Made by a program: the position numbers and the translations under genes. Positions 8,632-17,074 of a stretch of DNA of 64,000 bases are shown here, in pieces. This DNA comes from Blautia luti (GTDB lineage: Bacteria > Bacillota > Clostridia > Lachnospirales > Lachnospiraceae): assembly GCF_033096465.1 (NCBI RefSeq), contig NZ_AP028156.1, positions 618,501 through 682,500 on the forward strand, written 5' to 3'. The notes under the pieces were generated by a model, which worked only from the letters and a program-made list of their open reading frames with translations, was not told where the DNA came from and did not search any database. Position 1 is the stretch's first letter. Each line of letters begins with the position of its first letter.

Positions 8632-8829
8632 ATGGCAAAAAACAAAACAGAAATTCATGTGACTACTGTATTTGACGGGGAGCTGGACGCCACCGATGTG
8701 TTCGTCAGCCTGATTTCCCAGAAATACAGCAAGACGAATACAAAAGAATATCTTGCTAAAAAGAAAGATATGAAGTATAATGAAGATGAGGTTCAAAAGA
8801 GCCAGATACCGTCTGGATTGTGTGGGTAA
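8632..8829 (+). CDS. Small element-encoded protein upstream of recombinase
   Basis: This 65-residue protein starts at ATG 8632 after GGAGG (8 nt spacing) and ends GLCG, a terminal motif I associate with small proteins just before the recombinase in related elements. It includes one copy of the 20-bp repeat (8770-8789), encoding MKYNEDE. Its stop is directly followed by the recombinase ATG, so the two are coupled. Its function is unknown; a role in excision directionality is possible from position only. Confidence 0.65.
   Translation: MAKNKTEIHVTTVFDGELDATDVFVSLISQKYSKTNTKEYLAKKKDMKYNEDEVQKSQIPSGLCG
8770..8789 (+). repeat. 20-bp direct repeat, copy 2
   Basis: Identical to 3399-3418. Here it is coding. 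See the first copy. Confidence 0.85.
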
Positions 8830-10500
8830 ATGGCTATGATGAACGAAATGGAATACAGAACAATCGGTTCGGCACTTGCCGGGGGCTATCGTGCAGCGGT
8901 CTATTGCAGACTGTCAAAGGACGATGACCTGCAAGGCGAAAGTGCCAGTATCGCAAACCAGCGTGATATGCTGGAAAAATACTGCGAAAAGCAGGGATGG
9001 GAGGTTGTGGCAGTCTATCAGGACGATGGCTTCACAGGTCTTAATATGGAGCGTCCTGATTTACAGAGAATGTTGAGAGCCATTGAGCGCAGGCAAATCA
9101 ACCTTGTCATCACGAAAGACCTCAGCCGACTGGGGCGTAACTATCTGCAAACCGGGCATTTGATTGAGGACTTTTTCCCAAGAAATGGTGTCCGCTATAT
9201 CGCCATGAATGACGGTATCGACACCCTGCGGGATAACAACGATATTGCCCCGTTCAAGAATATCCTGAACGAGATGTACAGCAAGGATATTTCCAAGAAA
9301 GTCCATTCCTCTTATCTTCTGAAAGCGCAGAAAGGACAGTTTACCGGGTGTCTTGCCCCGTTCGGGTATCGGAAAGACCCGGAGGACAAAAACCATCTGC
9401 TCATTGACGAGGAAACCGCCCCGATTGTGCGGCTGATTTTCGGATATGCCCTAAACGGTCATGGTCCGAACTATATCCGCAGACGGCTGGAGGAAGAAAA
9501 AATCCCCTGCCCCACATGGTAGAACCGGGAACGGGGGCTTCGCAATACCCGCACCAAATGGGAAAAGAAAGACCCGGAAAACGGGCGGTATATGTGGGAC
9601 TTCTCCGTTATCAAAGACCTTTTGATGAATCCCGTCTACACCGGGGCGATTGCTTCCCAGAAAAAGGACTACCGTTTCAAAATCGGCACGATTGGGGAAA
9701 AGAAGCCGGAGGACTGGATTGTGGTGGAGGGACAGCATGAACCGCTGATTGACCGCATGAGCTTTGACATTGTGCAGAACAAGCTGAAATCCCGCCAGCG
9801 TCCGGGGCAGACCAATGAAATCAGCCTGTTTGCCGGACTGATAAAATGCGGTGAGTGTGGGAAGTCACTGACGATACGCTACACAAACGCAAAACATCCC
9901 CAGCAGATTTACTCCTGCAAAACCTACAATGCCTTTGGAAAGAACCACTGCACCCAGCACCGGATTGATTATGACACCCTTTACAGCCATGTGCTGCGGA
10001 AAATCCGGGAATGTGCCAGAGCCGCCCTGATGGACGGGGAAGCGGTTGCCGACCGCTTGACCAATACCTGTGAAGCCGAGCAGCGGGAACAGCGGGAAGC
10101 AATGGAACGCTCCCTCACAAGGGACGAGGAACGGATTGAGGTTCTGGACAAAATGGTAATGCGGCTTTATGAGGATATGATTGCAGGGCGTATCAGTGAA
10201 CAGAATTTCAACACCATGCTGGAAAAGACACAGACCGAGCAAGCGGAGCTTAAAGCAAAAGTGTCCGAGGGCAGAAAGCGGCTGTCCGATGAAGTCCAGC
10301 TTGCCAATGACGCAAAACAATGGGTGGAAGCCATTCAGGAATACGCCAATATCACAGAGCTGGACGCAGCCACCCTCAACCGCTTAATCAAAGAAATCGT
10401 CGTGCATGAGCGCATTGACGAAGATAAAACAAGACACATTTCTATCGAAATTCATTTTAATCTCAAACCCATCCCAGAGGTGGAACAGGTCACTGCCTGA
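8830..10500 (+). pseudogene. Large serine recombinase, broken by one amber codon
   Basis: The frame reads through 556 codons with one internal stop, TAG at 9520-9522 (codon 231). Before it lies the resolvase catalytic domain (AAVYCRLSKDD, nucleophile Ser29, then SIANQRDML and KDLSRLGRNYLQTG). After it, in the same frame, come the recombinase domain, a zinc ribbon (CGECGKSLTIRY, then YSCK and NHCTQHR), a long coiled coil (about 420-500) and a normal C-terminus. The context CPTW-stop-NRERG fits a Trp codon TGG changed to TAG, a single transition. The 5' fragment would give a 230-residue catalytic domain without DNA-binding arms, so excision should fail unless the codon is suppressed or supplied in trans. 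Confidence 0.9.
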
Positions 10501-10550
10501 CCTGTCCCGCCGGGACGGTTCTCTTAAAAACACCATATAGATTTTTTGTA

Positions 10551-10621
10551 CGCCGCCGCCCGCCATCGAGCAGAGTTTTACACCTAATTGGGGATAAAAC
10601 AGCTGATGGCTGGCGGCGGCG
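10551..10621. repeat. 71-bp dyad after the recombinase, candidate element end
   Basis: Arms 10551-10567 and 10605-10621 pair at 16 of 17 positions (CGCCGCCGCCCGCCATC against GATGGCTGGCGGCGGCG). Inside them a second, imperfect dyad (AGAGTTTTAC / GATAAAAC) continues around an AATT centre. The structure begins 50 bp after the recombinase stop. It could be the recombinase attachment site or a transcript-end hairpin; no T-tract follows. Confidence 0.5.
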
Positions 10622-10787
10622 TGGCACTGATCGGCACAAAAGAGCAGATCTTGCCAAATGTGCAAAGAGAAAAGATTTTGGGCTGGGATTTTATTTAACA
10701 ACCGTAGCAAGAATTCCCTAACCTCTATAGGTGATGGGATGAATTGCACATTCGAGCATGTCTGCTCAAATTTATAAAAAATCACAA

Positions 10788-10822
10788 AAACACTTGTTCT
10801 GACACAATAAATATATTATAAT
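10788..10822 (+). promoter_or_regulatory. Strong sigma-A-type promoter overlapping a LexA-like box
   Basis: TTGTTC (10794-10799), a 17-bp spacer and TATAAT (10817-10822) form a good promoter. The -35 lies in AAACACTTGTTC (10788-10799), one base from the firmicute SOS box GAAC-N4-GTTC. Downstream there is only the tnpA remnant and tnpB, so the promoter either serves the insertion sequence or is left over from a displaced SOS gene. Confidence 0.5.
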
Positions 10823-10901
10823 AGAAAAAAGAACAATATGCTCTTGAAATTTGGAACTTGAAATTTGGACGGTCGAAATAAGCAATAAGTGAGTGTACAT
10901 A

Positions 10902-11105
10902 ATGAGTTTAGATAATAATTCTCATTCAGTGTTTTTGTTTGATTCTGGTTATGAAATATGGCAGAAAGATGCTGGACGATAAGATGTCAGAGAGAACAAA
11001 AGAAATCTTTGAAATATAGCACCTGTTGAAACAATCCATCAGTATATAGAGAGTCAGGGTGAGAAAGATAAACCGGGCAGTAAAAATAAGGATCTATCCA
11101 AATAA
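10902..11105 (+). pseudogene. tnpA: IS200-type tnpA (Y1 transposase) remnant
   Basis: The first codons give MSLDNNSHSVFL, the usual TnpA start. The frame then shifts, and LVMKYGRKMLDDKMSERTKE, a TnpA-like N-terminal helix, is read in another frame. Around 11022 the text jumps to PVETIHQYIESQG, the usual C-terminal helix of TnpA. The central part, with the HUH motif and catalytic tyrosine, is missing. So this is an internally deleted, frameshifted gene whose tail overlaps the tnpB start by 47 bp, as in intact elements. Confidence 0.75.
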
Positions 11106-12165
11106 AAAACAGATAACCCAGATAGAGAAGACGATCGGCTGCAGTCGTTTTCTCTATAACCGGATGCTTGCGGATAAGATCCGTCATTATCAGGAAGAAA
11201 AAAAGATGCTGAAAAATACGCCGGTCGGATATAAAAAAGAATATCCATGGCTGAAAGAGGTAGATTCTCTTGCGCTGGCGAATGTACAGTTAAATCTGGA
11301 AGGGGCTTTCCGGAAATTTTTCCGGGAACCGGGAGTGGGATTTCCGCATTATAAATCAAAAAAACATTCGCGGAAATCCTATACAACGAATATGGTAAAT
11401 GGGAATATCTGTCTGCAGGACAGGTTCCTGAAACTGCCAAAGATGCAGCTGGTAAAAATAAAACTCCACCGTATGATCCCGGAGGGATGGAAGCTGAAAT
11501 CAGTGACTGTGAGCAGGGAACCGTCCGGAAAATATTTTGCCAGCCTGCTGTTCGACTGTGAAAACCAAACAGCGGAGAAAAGACAGGCGGAAAAATTCCT
11601 GGGGATGGATTTTGCCATGCATGGGATGTGTGTATTTTCTACCGGTGAAAGAGCCGGATATCCTATGTTTTACCGAAATGCAGAGAAAAAACTTGCCCGG
11701 GAACAGAGAAAACTTTCCAGATGTGAAAAGGGCAGCCGTAACTATCAGAAACAGAAGAAAAAGGTTGCTTTATATCACGAAAAGATAAAGAACCAGAGGA
11801 AGGATTTCCAGCATAAGCTCAGCCACAGCCTTGCAGAAGACTATGACGCAGTATGTGTGGAGGATCTGAACCTGAAGGGGATAGCCGGAGGCCTGCATTT
11901 CGGAAAAGGGATACAGGATAACGGATACGGTCAGTTCCTTTCCATGCTTAGATATAAGCTGGAAGAACGTGGAAAATATCTGATAAAAGTAGACAGATAT
12001 TTTGCATCCAGTAAGATATGCAGCGTATGCGGAAATAAGAAGAAAGAGCTGGCATTATCAGAACGGATATACCTATGCGAATGTGGAAACCGGATGGACC
12101 GGGATGTGAATGCGGCGGTCAATATTCTGAAAGAAGGAAAAAGAATATATAAAAAATGTGCATAA
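11059..12165 (+). CDS. tnpB: TnpB, IS605-family RNA-guided nuclease, intact
   Basis: This 368-residue protein starts at GTG 11059 inside the tnpA tail. It has the N-terminal YPNKKQ region, and the RuvC-like nuclease triad is complete: D184 (GMDFAMHG), E269 (VCVEDLNL) and D347/D349 (MDRDVNAA). The zinc ribbon is also present (C321, C324, C340, C342: CSVCG, then CECGN). TnpB proteins are Cas12 ancestors that cut DNA beside a target-adjacent motif, guided by an omegaRNA from the element's right end. The length is normal and the frame undamaged although tnpA is deleted, so it may still act as a guided nuclease, with the guide set by sequence right of about 12308. Confidence 0.9.
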   Translation: MRKINRAVKIRIYPNKKQITQIEKTIGCSRFLYNRMLADKIRHYQEEKKMLKNTPVGYKKEYPWLKEVDSLALANVQLNLEGAFRKFFREPGVGFPHYKSKKHSRKSYTTNMVNGNICLQDRFLKLPKMQLVKIKLHRMIPEGWKLKSVTVSREPSGKYFASLLFDCENQTAEKRQAEKFLGMDFAMHGMCVFSTGERAGYPMFYRNAEKKLAREQRKLSRCEKGSRNYQKQKKKVALYHEKIKNQRKDFQHKLSHSLAEDYDAVCVEDLNLKGIAGGLHFGKGIQDNGYGQFLSMLRYKLEERGKYLIKVDRYFASSKICSVCGNKKKELALSERIYLCECGNRMDRDVNAAVNILKEGKRIYKKCA

Positions 12166-12308
12166 TAGCACAGAAAAGATCCGTAACCGGATAAAAAAGA
12201 ACCGCGGGACACGCGAGGATAGCCTGTTTTAGCTTTGCCCTGAAGGGCAATTGAGCAGGAAGCTCCCACTTCAAAATCTGTAAGATTTAAGTGGCGAGAG
12301 CATGTCAC
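12100..12308 (+). ncRNA. Predicted omegaRNA (reRNA) scaffold at the IS right end
   Basis: TnpB guide RNAs come from the 3' end of tnpB through the element's right end. Here two clear hairpins lie downstream: a perfect TTGCCC-TGAA-GGGCAA stem (12235-12250), nested in CCTG/CAGG, and CCACTT...AAATCT / AGATTT AAGTGG (12267-12294). They are followed by GAGAGCATGTCAC. Structure is seen; assignment as omegaRNA and its ends are inferred from the family. The guide would start just after the right end, near 12308. Confidence 0.55.
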
Positions 12309-12343
12309 ATGAAGAATGAGAGGCAGAACCGAGATATTAATCT

Positions 12344-12372
12344 TTGACATTCCCCTATCTTTTTGATACTAT
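12344..12372 (+). promoter_or_regulatory. Consensus promoter for the SNF transporter
   Basis: TTGACA at 12344-12349, a 17-bp spacer and TACTAT at 12367-12372. It lies just outside the IS right end and fires into the hairpin leader of the transporter gene. Confidence 0.8.
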
Positions 12373-12394
12373 AGAATCAGTAAAAAATCTGCAG

Positions 12395-12428
12395 ACCTCC
12401 CATGGGAGAAATCCTATGGGAGGTTTTT
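12395..12428 (+). terminator. Leader terminator/attenuator before the SNF transporter
   Basis: ACCTCCCATGGG and CCTATGGGAGGT pair at 11 of 12 positions with a 6-nt loop, followed by TTTT. It begins only about 15-20 nt after the expected transcription start and ends 20 nt before the gene's start codon. It should cut transcription unless something prevents folding, so it looks like an attenuator. Confidence 0.65.
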
Positions 12429-12448
12429 GTAACGGAGTGAGGTGTACA

Positions 12449-13834
12449 ATGAAAAAAGAAAACAATTCCACACGTAACCATAACAGGGGGAGCTTTTCAG
12501 GCAGGATTGGTTATGTACTGGCGGTAGCGGGATCAGCAGTAGGACTGGGAAATATCTGGAGATTTCCGTATCTTGCGGCGAAGTATGGCGGGGGTATTTT
12601 CCTGCTGATCTACATTCTATTGACGGCATCATTTGGTTATGTACTGATCATGTCAGAGACAGCACTGGGACGAATGACCAGAAAGAGTCCGGTAGGTGCA
12701 TTTGCACATTTTGGGGAAACGAAGCCGTTTAAAATCGGCGGATGGCTGAATGCAGTCATTCCAATGTTGATCGTGCCTTATTACAGCACCATTGGTGGCT
12801 GGGTAATTAAGTACCTTGTAGAATATTTCAAAGGTAATGTTCAGGCAGTAGCGGAAGATGGATACTTTGGAAGCTTTATCGCAGATTCCTGGCAGGTAGA
12901 ACTCTGGTTTCTGGTGTTTGCGGCACTTGTATTTATCATTATTCTCGGCGGCGTACAGAACGGTGTAGAGCGAATGTCAAAGATTATGATGCCGGTTCTG
13001 GTTGTTCTGGCGATCGTGGTTACCATTTATTCTGTTACCCGTCCGGGTGCAATCGAGGGTGTAAAATATTTTCTGATTCCGAATGTGAAGAATTTCTCCT
13101 GGATGACAGTCGTAGCAGCGATGGGACAGATGTTCTATTCTCTGTCTATCGCAATGGGAATCCTGTATACCTATGGCTCTTATGTGCATAAAGACATGGA
13201 TATCGAGAGATCCACAACCCAGGTTGAGATCTTCGATACAGGCATCGCAATCCTTGCAGGTCTGATGATTATTCCGGCAGTATTTGCATTTTCCGGTGGA
13301 AATCCTGAGACACTTCAGGCAGGTCCGTCCCTGATGTTTATTACGCTGCCAAAAGTATTCGCAAGCATGGGATTTGGTACTGCAACAGGAAGCGTATTCT
13401 TTGTGCTTGTATTACTTGCAGCCCTGACCAGCGCTGTTTCCCTGATGGAAACCAGTGTTTCCACATTTATGGACGAGCTTCACTGGAGCCGTAAGAAATG
13501 CTGCGGTTTGATGGTTGTGATCATGTTTGCATTCGGAACAGCATCTTCCATGGGATATGGACTTCTGGATTTCATCCGTATCTTCGGAATGAACTTCCTT
13601 GATTTCTTTGATTTTATGACAAACTCAGTAATGATGCCATTGGCAGCACTTGCGACTTGTATTCTTGTGCTCAAAGTGGTTGGAATTGATGGAATGACAA
13701 AGGAAATCGAACAGTCTTCTCCATTCCGCAGAAAGAAACTGTACAGAGTATTTATTAAATACTTTGCTTCAATTTGTCTGATCATTATCCTGTTGAGCTC
13801 TATTGCGAACGTGCTGGGAATTATCAGTATGTAA
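12449..13834 (+). CDS. SNF/NSS-family sodium-dependent amino acid transporter
   Basis: The product has 461 residues with about 11-12 membrane segments. The first segment contains the family signature (AVGLGNIWRFPYLAAKYGGG) that lines the substrate and sodium sites, followed by an SETALGR stretch. Bacterial members carry amino acids such as tryptophan, leucine or tyrosine with Na+. The substrate here cannot be read from sequence. ATG 12449 follows GGAGTGAGGTG; a longer frame would start inside the promoter and is excluded. It is a single-gene unit with an attenuator-like hairpin in front and a strong terminator behind. Confidence 0.9.
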   Translation: MKKENNSTRNHNRGSFSGRIGYVLAVAGSAVGLGNIWRFPYLAAKYGGGIFLLIYILLTASFGYVLIMSETALGRMTRKSPVGAFAHFGETKPFKIGGWLNAVIPMLIVPYYSTIGGWVIKYLVEYFKGNVQAVAEDGYFGSFIADSWQVELWFLVFAALVFIIILGGVQNGVERMSKIMMPVLVVLAIVVTIYSVTRPGAIEGVKYFLIPNVKNFSWMTVVAAMGQMFYSLSIAMGILYTYGSYVHKDMDIERSTTQVEIFDTGIAILAGLMIIPAVFAFSGGNPETLQAGPSLMFITLPKVFASMGFGTATGSVFFVLVLLAALTSAVSLMETSVSTFMDELHWSRKKCCGLMVVIMFAFGTASSMGYGLLDFIRIFGMNFLDFFDFMTNSVMMPLAALATCILVLKVVGIDGMTKEIEQSSPFRRKKLYRVFIKYFASICLIIILLSSIANVLGIISM

Positions 13835-13857
13835 AGAATATTTTAGAAATATCAAAT

Positions 13858-13900
13858 GCCTCTTGTGGGACTGAAAAAGTCCTGCCAGAGGCTTTTCTTT
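13858..13900 (+). terminator. Intrinsic terminator after the SNF transporter
   Basis: GCCTCTTGTGGGACT and AGTCCTGCCAGAGGC pair with one internal mismatch pair, followed by TTTTCTTTT. Confidence 0.85.
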
Positions 13901-13980
13901 TACAGTTTATGAAGTACAGTGAAACAATTCGTGAAATGACATTTTTGGGGGAGCTGTATTGAGTTATGCTAGAATAATAA

Positions 13981-14382
13981 GAAAAAGTTACAGTCATCCT
14001 GAATACACATCCGGAAATGGAATTCGTACAGCTTCAGATTAATTATGCAGACTGGGAAAACCCGGCAATTCAGTCCAGAGGGTGTTATGAAGTAGCACGT
14101 AAGCACGGCAAACCGGTTGTAATTATGGAGCCTGTAAAAGGTGGAATGCTTGCAACTCCTCCAAAGAGCGTAGAAGAGATTCTGAAGGGAGCAGAGCCGG
14201 AATCTTCCGCAGCATCCTGGGCAGTTCGCTTCACTGCAAACCTGGAAGGCGTGATTACAGTTCTGTCCGGTATGAGCAATGTAGAGCAGATGCAGGACAA
14301 TCTTTCTTATATGAAAGACTTCAACGGTCTGACAGAGAAAGAGCAGGAAACCCTGAACAAAGCACATCAAGATCAGAGATGA
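13981..14382 (+). pseudogene. Aldo/keto reductase fragment
   Basis: The open frame encodes the middle-to-late barrel of an aldo/keto reductase (FVQLQINYADWEN, GKPVVIMEPVKGGML, VITVLSGMSNVEQMQDNL). The N-terminal half with the catalytic Tyr and the C-terminal cysteine-rich part are both absent. No ribosome site or start codon precedes it and a stop lies just upstream. After the stop, another frame reads IRDELEKVATELLGK, which may be the tail of a further eroded gene. It is a remnant left by deletion. Confidence 0.8.
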
Positions 14383-14869
14383 GCTGGAGAAAGTTGCTAC
14401 AGAACTTCTTGGAAAATAACATATAATTATGAGTTGTATGAAGCCTCTTGGACGAATTTCAGGGGGCTTTTAAAATAGGGGGATGGGGCAGTTGGTGAAT
14501 ACATGTTTGACATTTTTCGTCAAGGTGTTAAAATATTTCTAAATAATTTGACTCTCAAATGAAATCAATAAGAGTTACAATTGACTGTCAAAGATAAATA
14601 TTTAACCGAATCAAGTAAGTCCCCTGCTTCAATTACGAAAAGCAATAAGCAGTGAGTGGGGACTTGCTTGTATCAGGAGGAGTGCAAACTCCTTCTGATA
14701 AACTGCGGAGCAGTTATTCGGTTATGAGCAAGTAGCGAAGCGGATTGCGAATATCCGCTTGATCCAAGTTAAGTAAGCCCTCTGTCTCAATTGCCAAAAG
14801 TAATAAATGGTGGACAGGGACAGGAAACTATATTAAGACATTAAGAAAAAGACGAAAGTGAGAAAAGCT
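14383..14869. other. Intergenic region with structured repeats
   Basis: About 490 bp hold the decayed end of the reductase fragment, a weak hairpin near 14440-14475 (AAGCCTC...GGGGCTTTT) and the dispersed repeat described separately. No gene is seen. Confidence 0.5.
14603..14780. repeat. Structured dispersed repeat, long copy
   Basis: It starts TTTAACCGAATCAAGTAAGT, followed by CCCCTGCTTCAATT. It then contains three hairpins (around 14676, 14703 and 14738-14762, the last AGCGGAT/ATCCGCT) and a related second start at 14764 (CAAGTTAAGTAAGCCC). The first 36-40 bases recur at 32324 with few changes. It is probably a non-autonomous palindromic repeat of this lineage. Confidence 0.6.
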
Positions 14870-15736
14870 ATGGAAAATAACAAAAAGAAAGGATTCGGCA
14901 TGGTCCTCGAAGGCGGTGGCATGCGCGGCCTGTACACAGCCGGAGTTCTGGATGAGCTGATGGAGCAGGGAATTTACGCAGATTCTACAGTAGGCGTTTC
15001 CGCAGGTGCAGTTTTCGGATGCAACTACAAGTCCCGCCAGATCGGACGAACTTTGCGCTACAACACCAGATTCTGCAAAGATGAAAGATACATGGGCTTA
15101 AAATGCTGGCTCAAAACCGGTGACGTATACAGCAGAGATTTCGCATACGGAGAGGTACCGTGGAAACTGGATGTTTTTGACACGGAAACCTACGCGAAAT
15201 CACCGATGAAGTTCACCGTCGTATGCACAGATCTCGAAAACGGCAAACCTGTATACCATGAATGCCGCAAAGGTGACAAAGCGGATGTAGAATGGATGCG
15301 TGCTTCCGCATCGATTCCGCTGGCAGCCGTACCGGTAAAACTGGATGGGAAATTATATCTGGACGGCGGTATCTCAGACTCCATCCCAGTAAACTGGATG
15401 CTCGCACAGGGCTACGAGAAAAACGTAGTAATCTGCACCCGTCATCTGGGATACAGAAAAGAGCACAATAAAATGATGCCTCTGATCCGCCTGAAATTCC
15501 GCGACTATCCGGCGCTTGTAAAAACCATGGATGAACGCCATATTCAGTACAACCGAATGCTGGATAAGATCGCATATCTGGAAAAGGAAGGCAGGATCCA
15601 TGTCATCCGCCCGGACAGGGATATCAGTGCAAAAGTCATCGAACGTGATCCGGCTGAACTGAAAAAGATTTATGATGTTGGCCGAAAAGTGATGAAAGCA
15701 GATATGGAGAAACTGAAAGCATATCTGGAAAAATAA
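14870..15736 (+). CDS. Patatin-like phospholipase
   Basis: This lipid acyl hydrolase has 288 residues. The oxyanion loop is GGGMRGLYTAGV (about 14-25), the nucleophile elbow is GVSAG and the catalytic aspartate is in LDGGISDSIPV, so the Ser-Asp dyad is complete. There is no signal peptide, so it acts in the cytoplasm or at the inner membrane face. The start is the ATG at 14870, but a GTG at 14858 is equally possible as neither has a good ribosome site. A structured repeat lies in front. The natural substrate is not evident. Confidence 0.9.
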   Translation: MENNKKKGFGMVLEGGGMRGLYTAGVLDELMEQGIYADSTVGVSAGAVFGCNYKSRQIGRTLRYNTRFCKDERYMGLKCWLKTGDVYSRDFAYGEVPWKLDVFDTETYAKSPMKFTVVCTDLENGKPVYHECRKGDKADVEWMRASASIPLAAVPVKLDGKLYLDGGISDSIPVNWMLAQGYEKNVVICTRHLGYRKEHNKMMPLIRLKFRDYPALVKTMDERHIQYNRMLDKIAYLEKEGRIHVIRPDRDISAKVIERDPAELKKIYDVGRKVMKADMEKLKAYLEK

Positions 15737-15835
15737 ACAGATATCTTGCCGAAACGCATTGCATTCATCTACATTTTCCTTTATAATGTAACGTATCATT
15801 GTATTAATAAACTAAAGGGGAAAAGGAGTAGAGAA

Positions 15836-17062
15836 ATGAAGAAATTTTGGGAAAAATGGACCGGGATCGCTCTTGTGAAGCGAATTCTGGTAGGCCTTAT
15901 TCTGGGTGCGATCCTGGGTGTGGCCGTTCCACAGGCTACGGGCATCTCCATTCTGGGTGATGTATTTGTAAGCGCCTTGAAGGCGATCGCGCCGTTACTG
16001 GTATTCTTTCTGGTTATAAGTTCACTATGTAATGCAGGGAAATCACATGGAGGAGTTATTAAGACGGTCATTATCCTGTATATGTTCAGTACAGTACTGG
16101 CAGCAGTGATCGCAGTATTCGCCAGCATGATTTTCCCGGTAGAGATGACACTGGCAAATGCCGTAACAGACACTACAGCACCTCAGGGAATTGCAGAGGT
16201 ACTTAATAACCTTCTGCTGAACGTAGTTGCCAACCCAGTATCTTCTTTGGTAAATGCCAACTATGTGGGAATCCTTATGTGGGCAGTTCTGCTTGGACTT
16301 GGTTTCCGTGCAGCAGATAAGATGACGAAAAAAGTTCTGGCTGATGTTGCAGACGGTATTTCCACAGTAGTAACATGGATCATTAACCTGGCACCTGTAG
16401 GAATCTTTGGCTTGGTATTTAATACAGTATCTACCAATGGCCTGGACATCTTTACTACATATGGAAAACTTCTTGTTTTACTGGTAGGCTGTATGCTGTT
16501 CATCTATTTTGTGACCAACCCGCTTCTGGTTTACTGGTGTATCCGCCAGAATCCATATCCGCTGATCTTCCACTGCCTGAAGAAAAGTGCGATCACAGCT
16601 TTCTTCACCAGAAGTTCAGCTGCGAATATTCCTGTAAATATGAAAGTCTGTGAAGAGATGGGACTGGATAGAGATACTTATTCTGTAACCATTCCTCTGG
16701 GTGCAACTATTAATATGGACGGCGCAGCTATCACGATCACAGTTATGACTATGGCTACAGCATTTACACTTGGTATCCACGTAGATATTCCTACAGCGAT
16801 CATCCTCAGCCTTCTGGCTGCATTGTCTGCATGCGGAGCTTCCGGTGTGGCAGGTGGATCACTTCTGCTGATCCCGATGGCATGTTCTCTGTTTGGTATT
16901 TCTGATGATATTTCCATGCAGGTTGTTGCTGTTGGATTTATTATCGGAGTAATTCAGGACTCTGTAGAGACTGCATTAAACTCTTCTTCAGACCTTCTGT
17001 TATCTGCATCTGCTGAGTTCAGACAGTGGAGACTGGAAGGAAAGGAAATTAAACTCAAATAA
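15836..17062 (+). CDS. sstT: Serine/threonine:Na+ symporter
   Basis: This is a 408-residue dicarboxylate/amino acid:cation symporter-family protein. It shows the SstT-like start (IALVKRILVGLILGAILG), the FTRSSAANIPVN serine-rich hairpin, the GATINMDGAAI motif of helix 7 and the ASGVAGGS stretch of the second hairpin, which form the substrate and sodium sites. It should import serine and threonine with Na+. ATG 15836 follows AAAAGGAGTAGAGAA; the longer frame from 15746 has no ribosome site. It is transcribed alone, with a terminator just downstream. Confidence 0.9.
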   Translation: MKKFWEKWTGIALVKRILVGLILGAILGVAVPQATGISILGDVFVSALKAIAPLLVFFLVISSLCNAGKSHGGVIKTVIILYMFSTVLAAVIAVFASMIFPVEMTLANAVTDTTAPQGIAEVLNNLLLNVVANPVSSLVNANYVGILMWAVLLGLGFRAADKMTKKVLADVADGISTVVTWIINLAPVGIFGLVFNTVSTNGLDIFTTYGKLLVLLVGCMLFIYFVTNPLLVYWCIRQNPYPLIFHCLKKSAITAFFTRSSAANIPVNMKVCEEMGLDRDTYSVTIPLGATINMDGAAITITVMTMATAFTLGIHVDIPTAIILSLLAALSACGASGVAGGSLLLIPMACSLFGISDDISMQVVAVGFIIGVIQDSVETALNSSSDLLLSASAEFRQWRLEGKEIKLK

Positions 17063-17074
17063 AATATCCTCAGA

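Larger units (their letters stand above)
1048..10621. mobile_element. MobQ-type mobilizable element with large serine recombinase (boundaries approximate)
   Basis: The gene order HTH regulator, cysteine-rich small protein, RepA_N-like protein, DUF3847 protein, oriT-like site, MobA/MobL relaxase, CHC2 protein, VapE ATPase, small protein, serine recombinase is a familiar layout of integrative mobilizable elements in gut clostridia. There are no conjugation (type IV secretion) genes, so transfer would need a helper. Two nonsense mutations (regulator and recombinase) indicate that it is probably stranded. The left end is not defined and could lie left of position 1. The right end is placed tentatively at the large dyad after the recombinase, since recombinase genes usually sit at one element end. 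No direct repeats defining att sites were identified. Confidence 0.7.
10830..12308 (+). mobile_element. IS200/IS605-type insertion sequence, tnpA-deleted (ends approximate)
   Basis: A tnpA remnant, an intact tnpB and a structured right end with hairpins (12235-12250 and 12267-12294) followed by a GTCAC sequence match the IS200/IS605 plan. These elements have no terminal inverted repeats or target duplication, so the ends cannot be fixed by eye. It lies just beyond the probable right end of the mobilizable element. Without tnpA it can move only if a Y1 transposase acts in trans. Confidence 0.75.
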
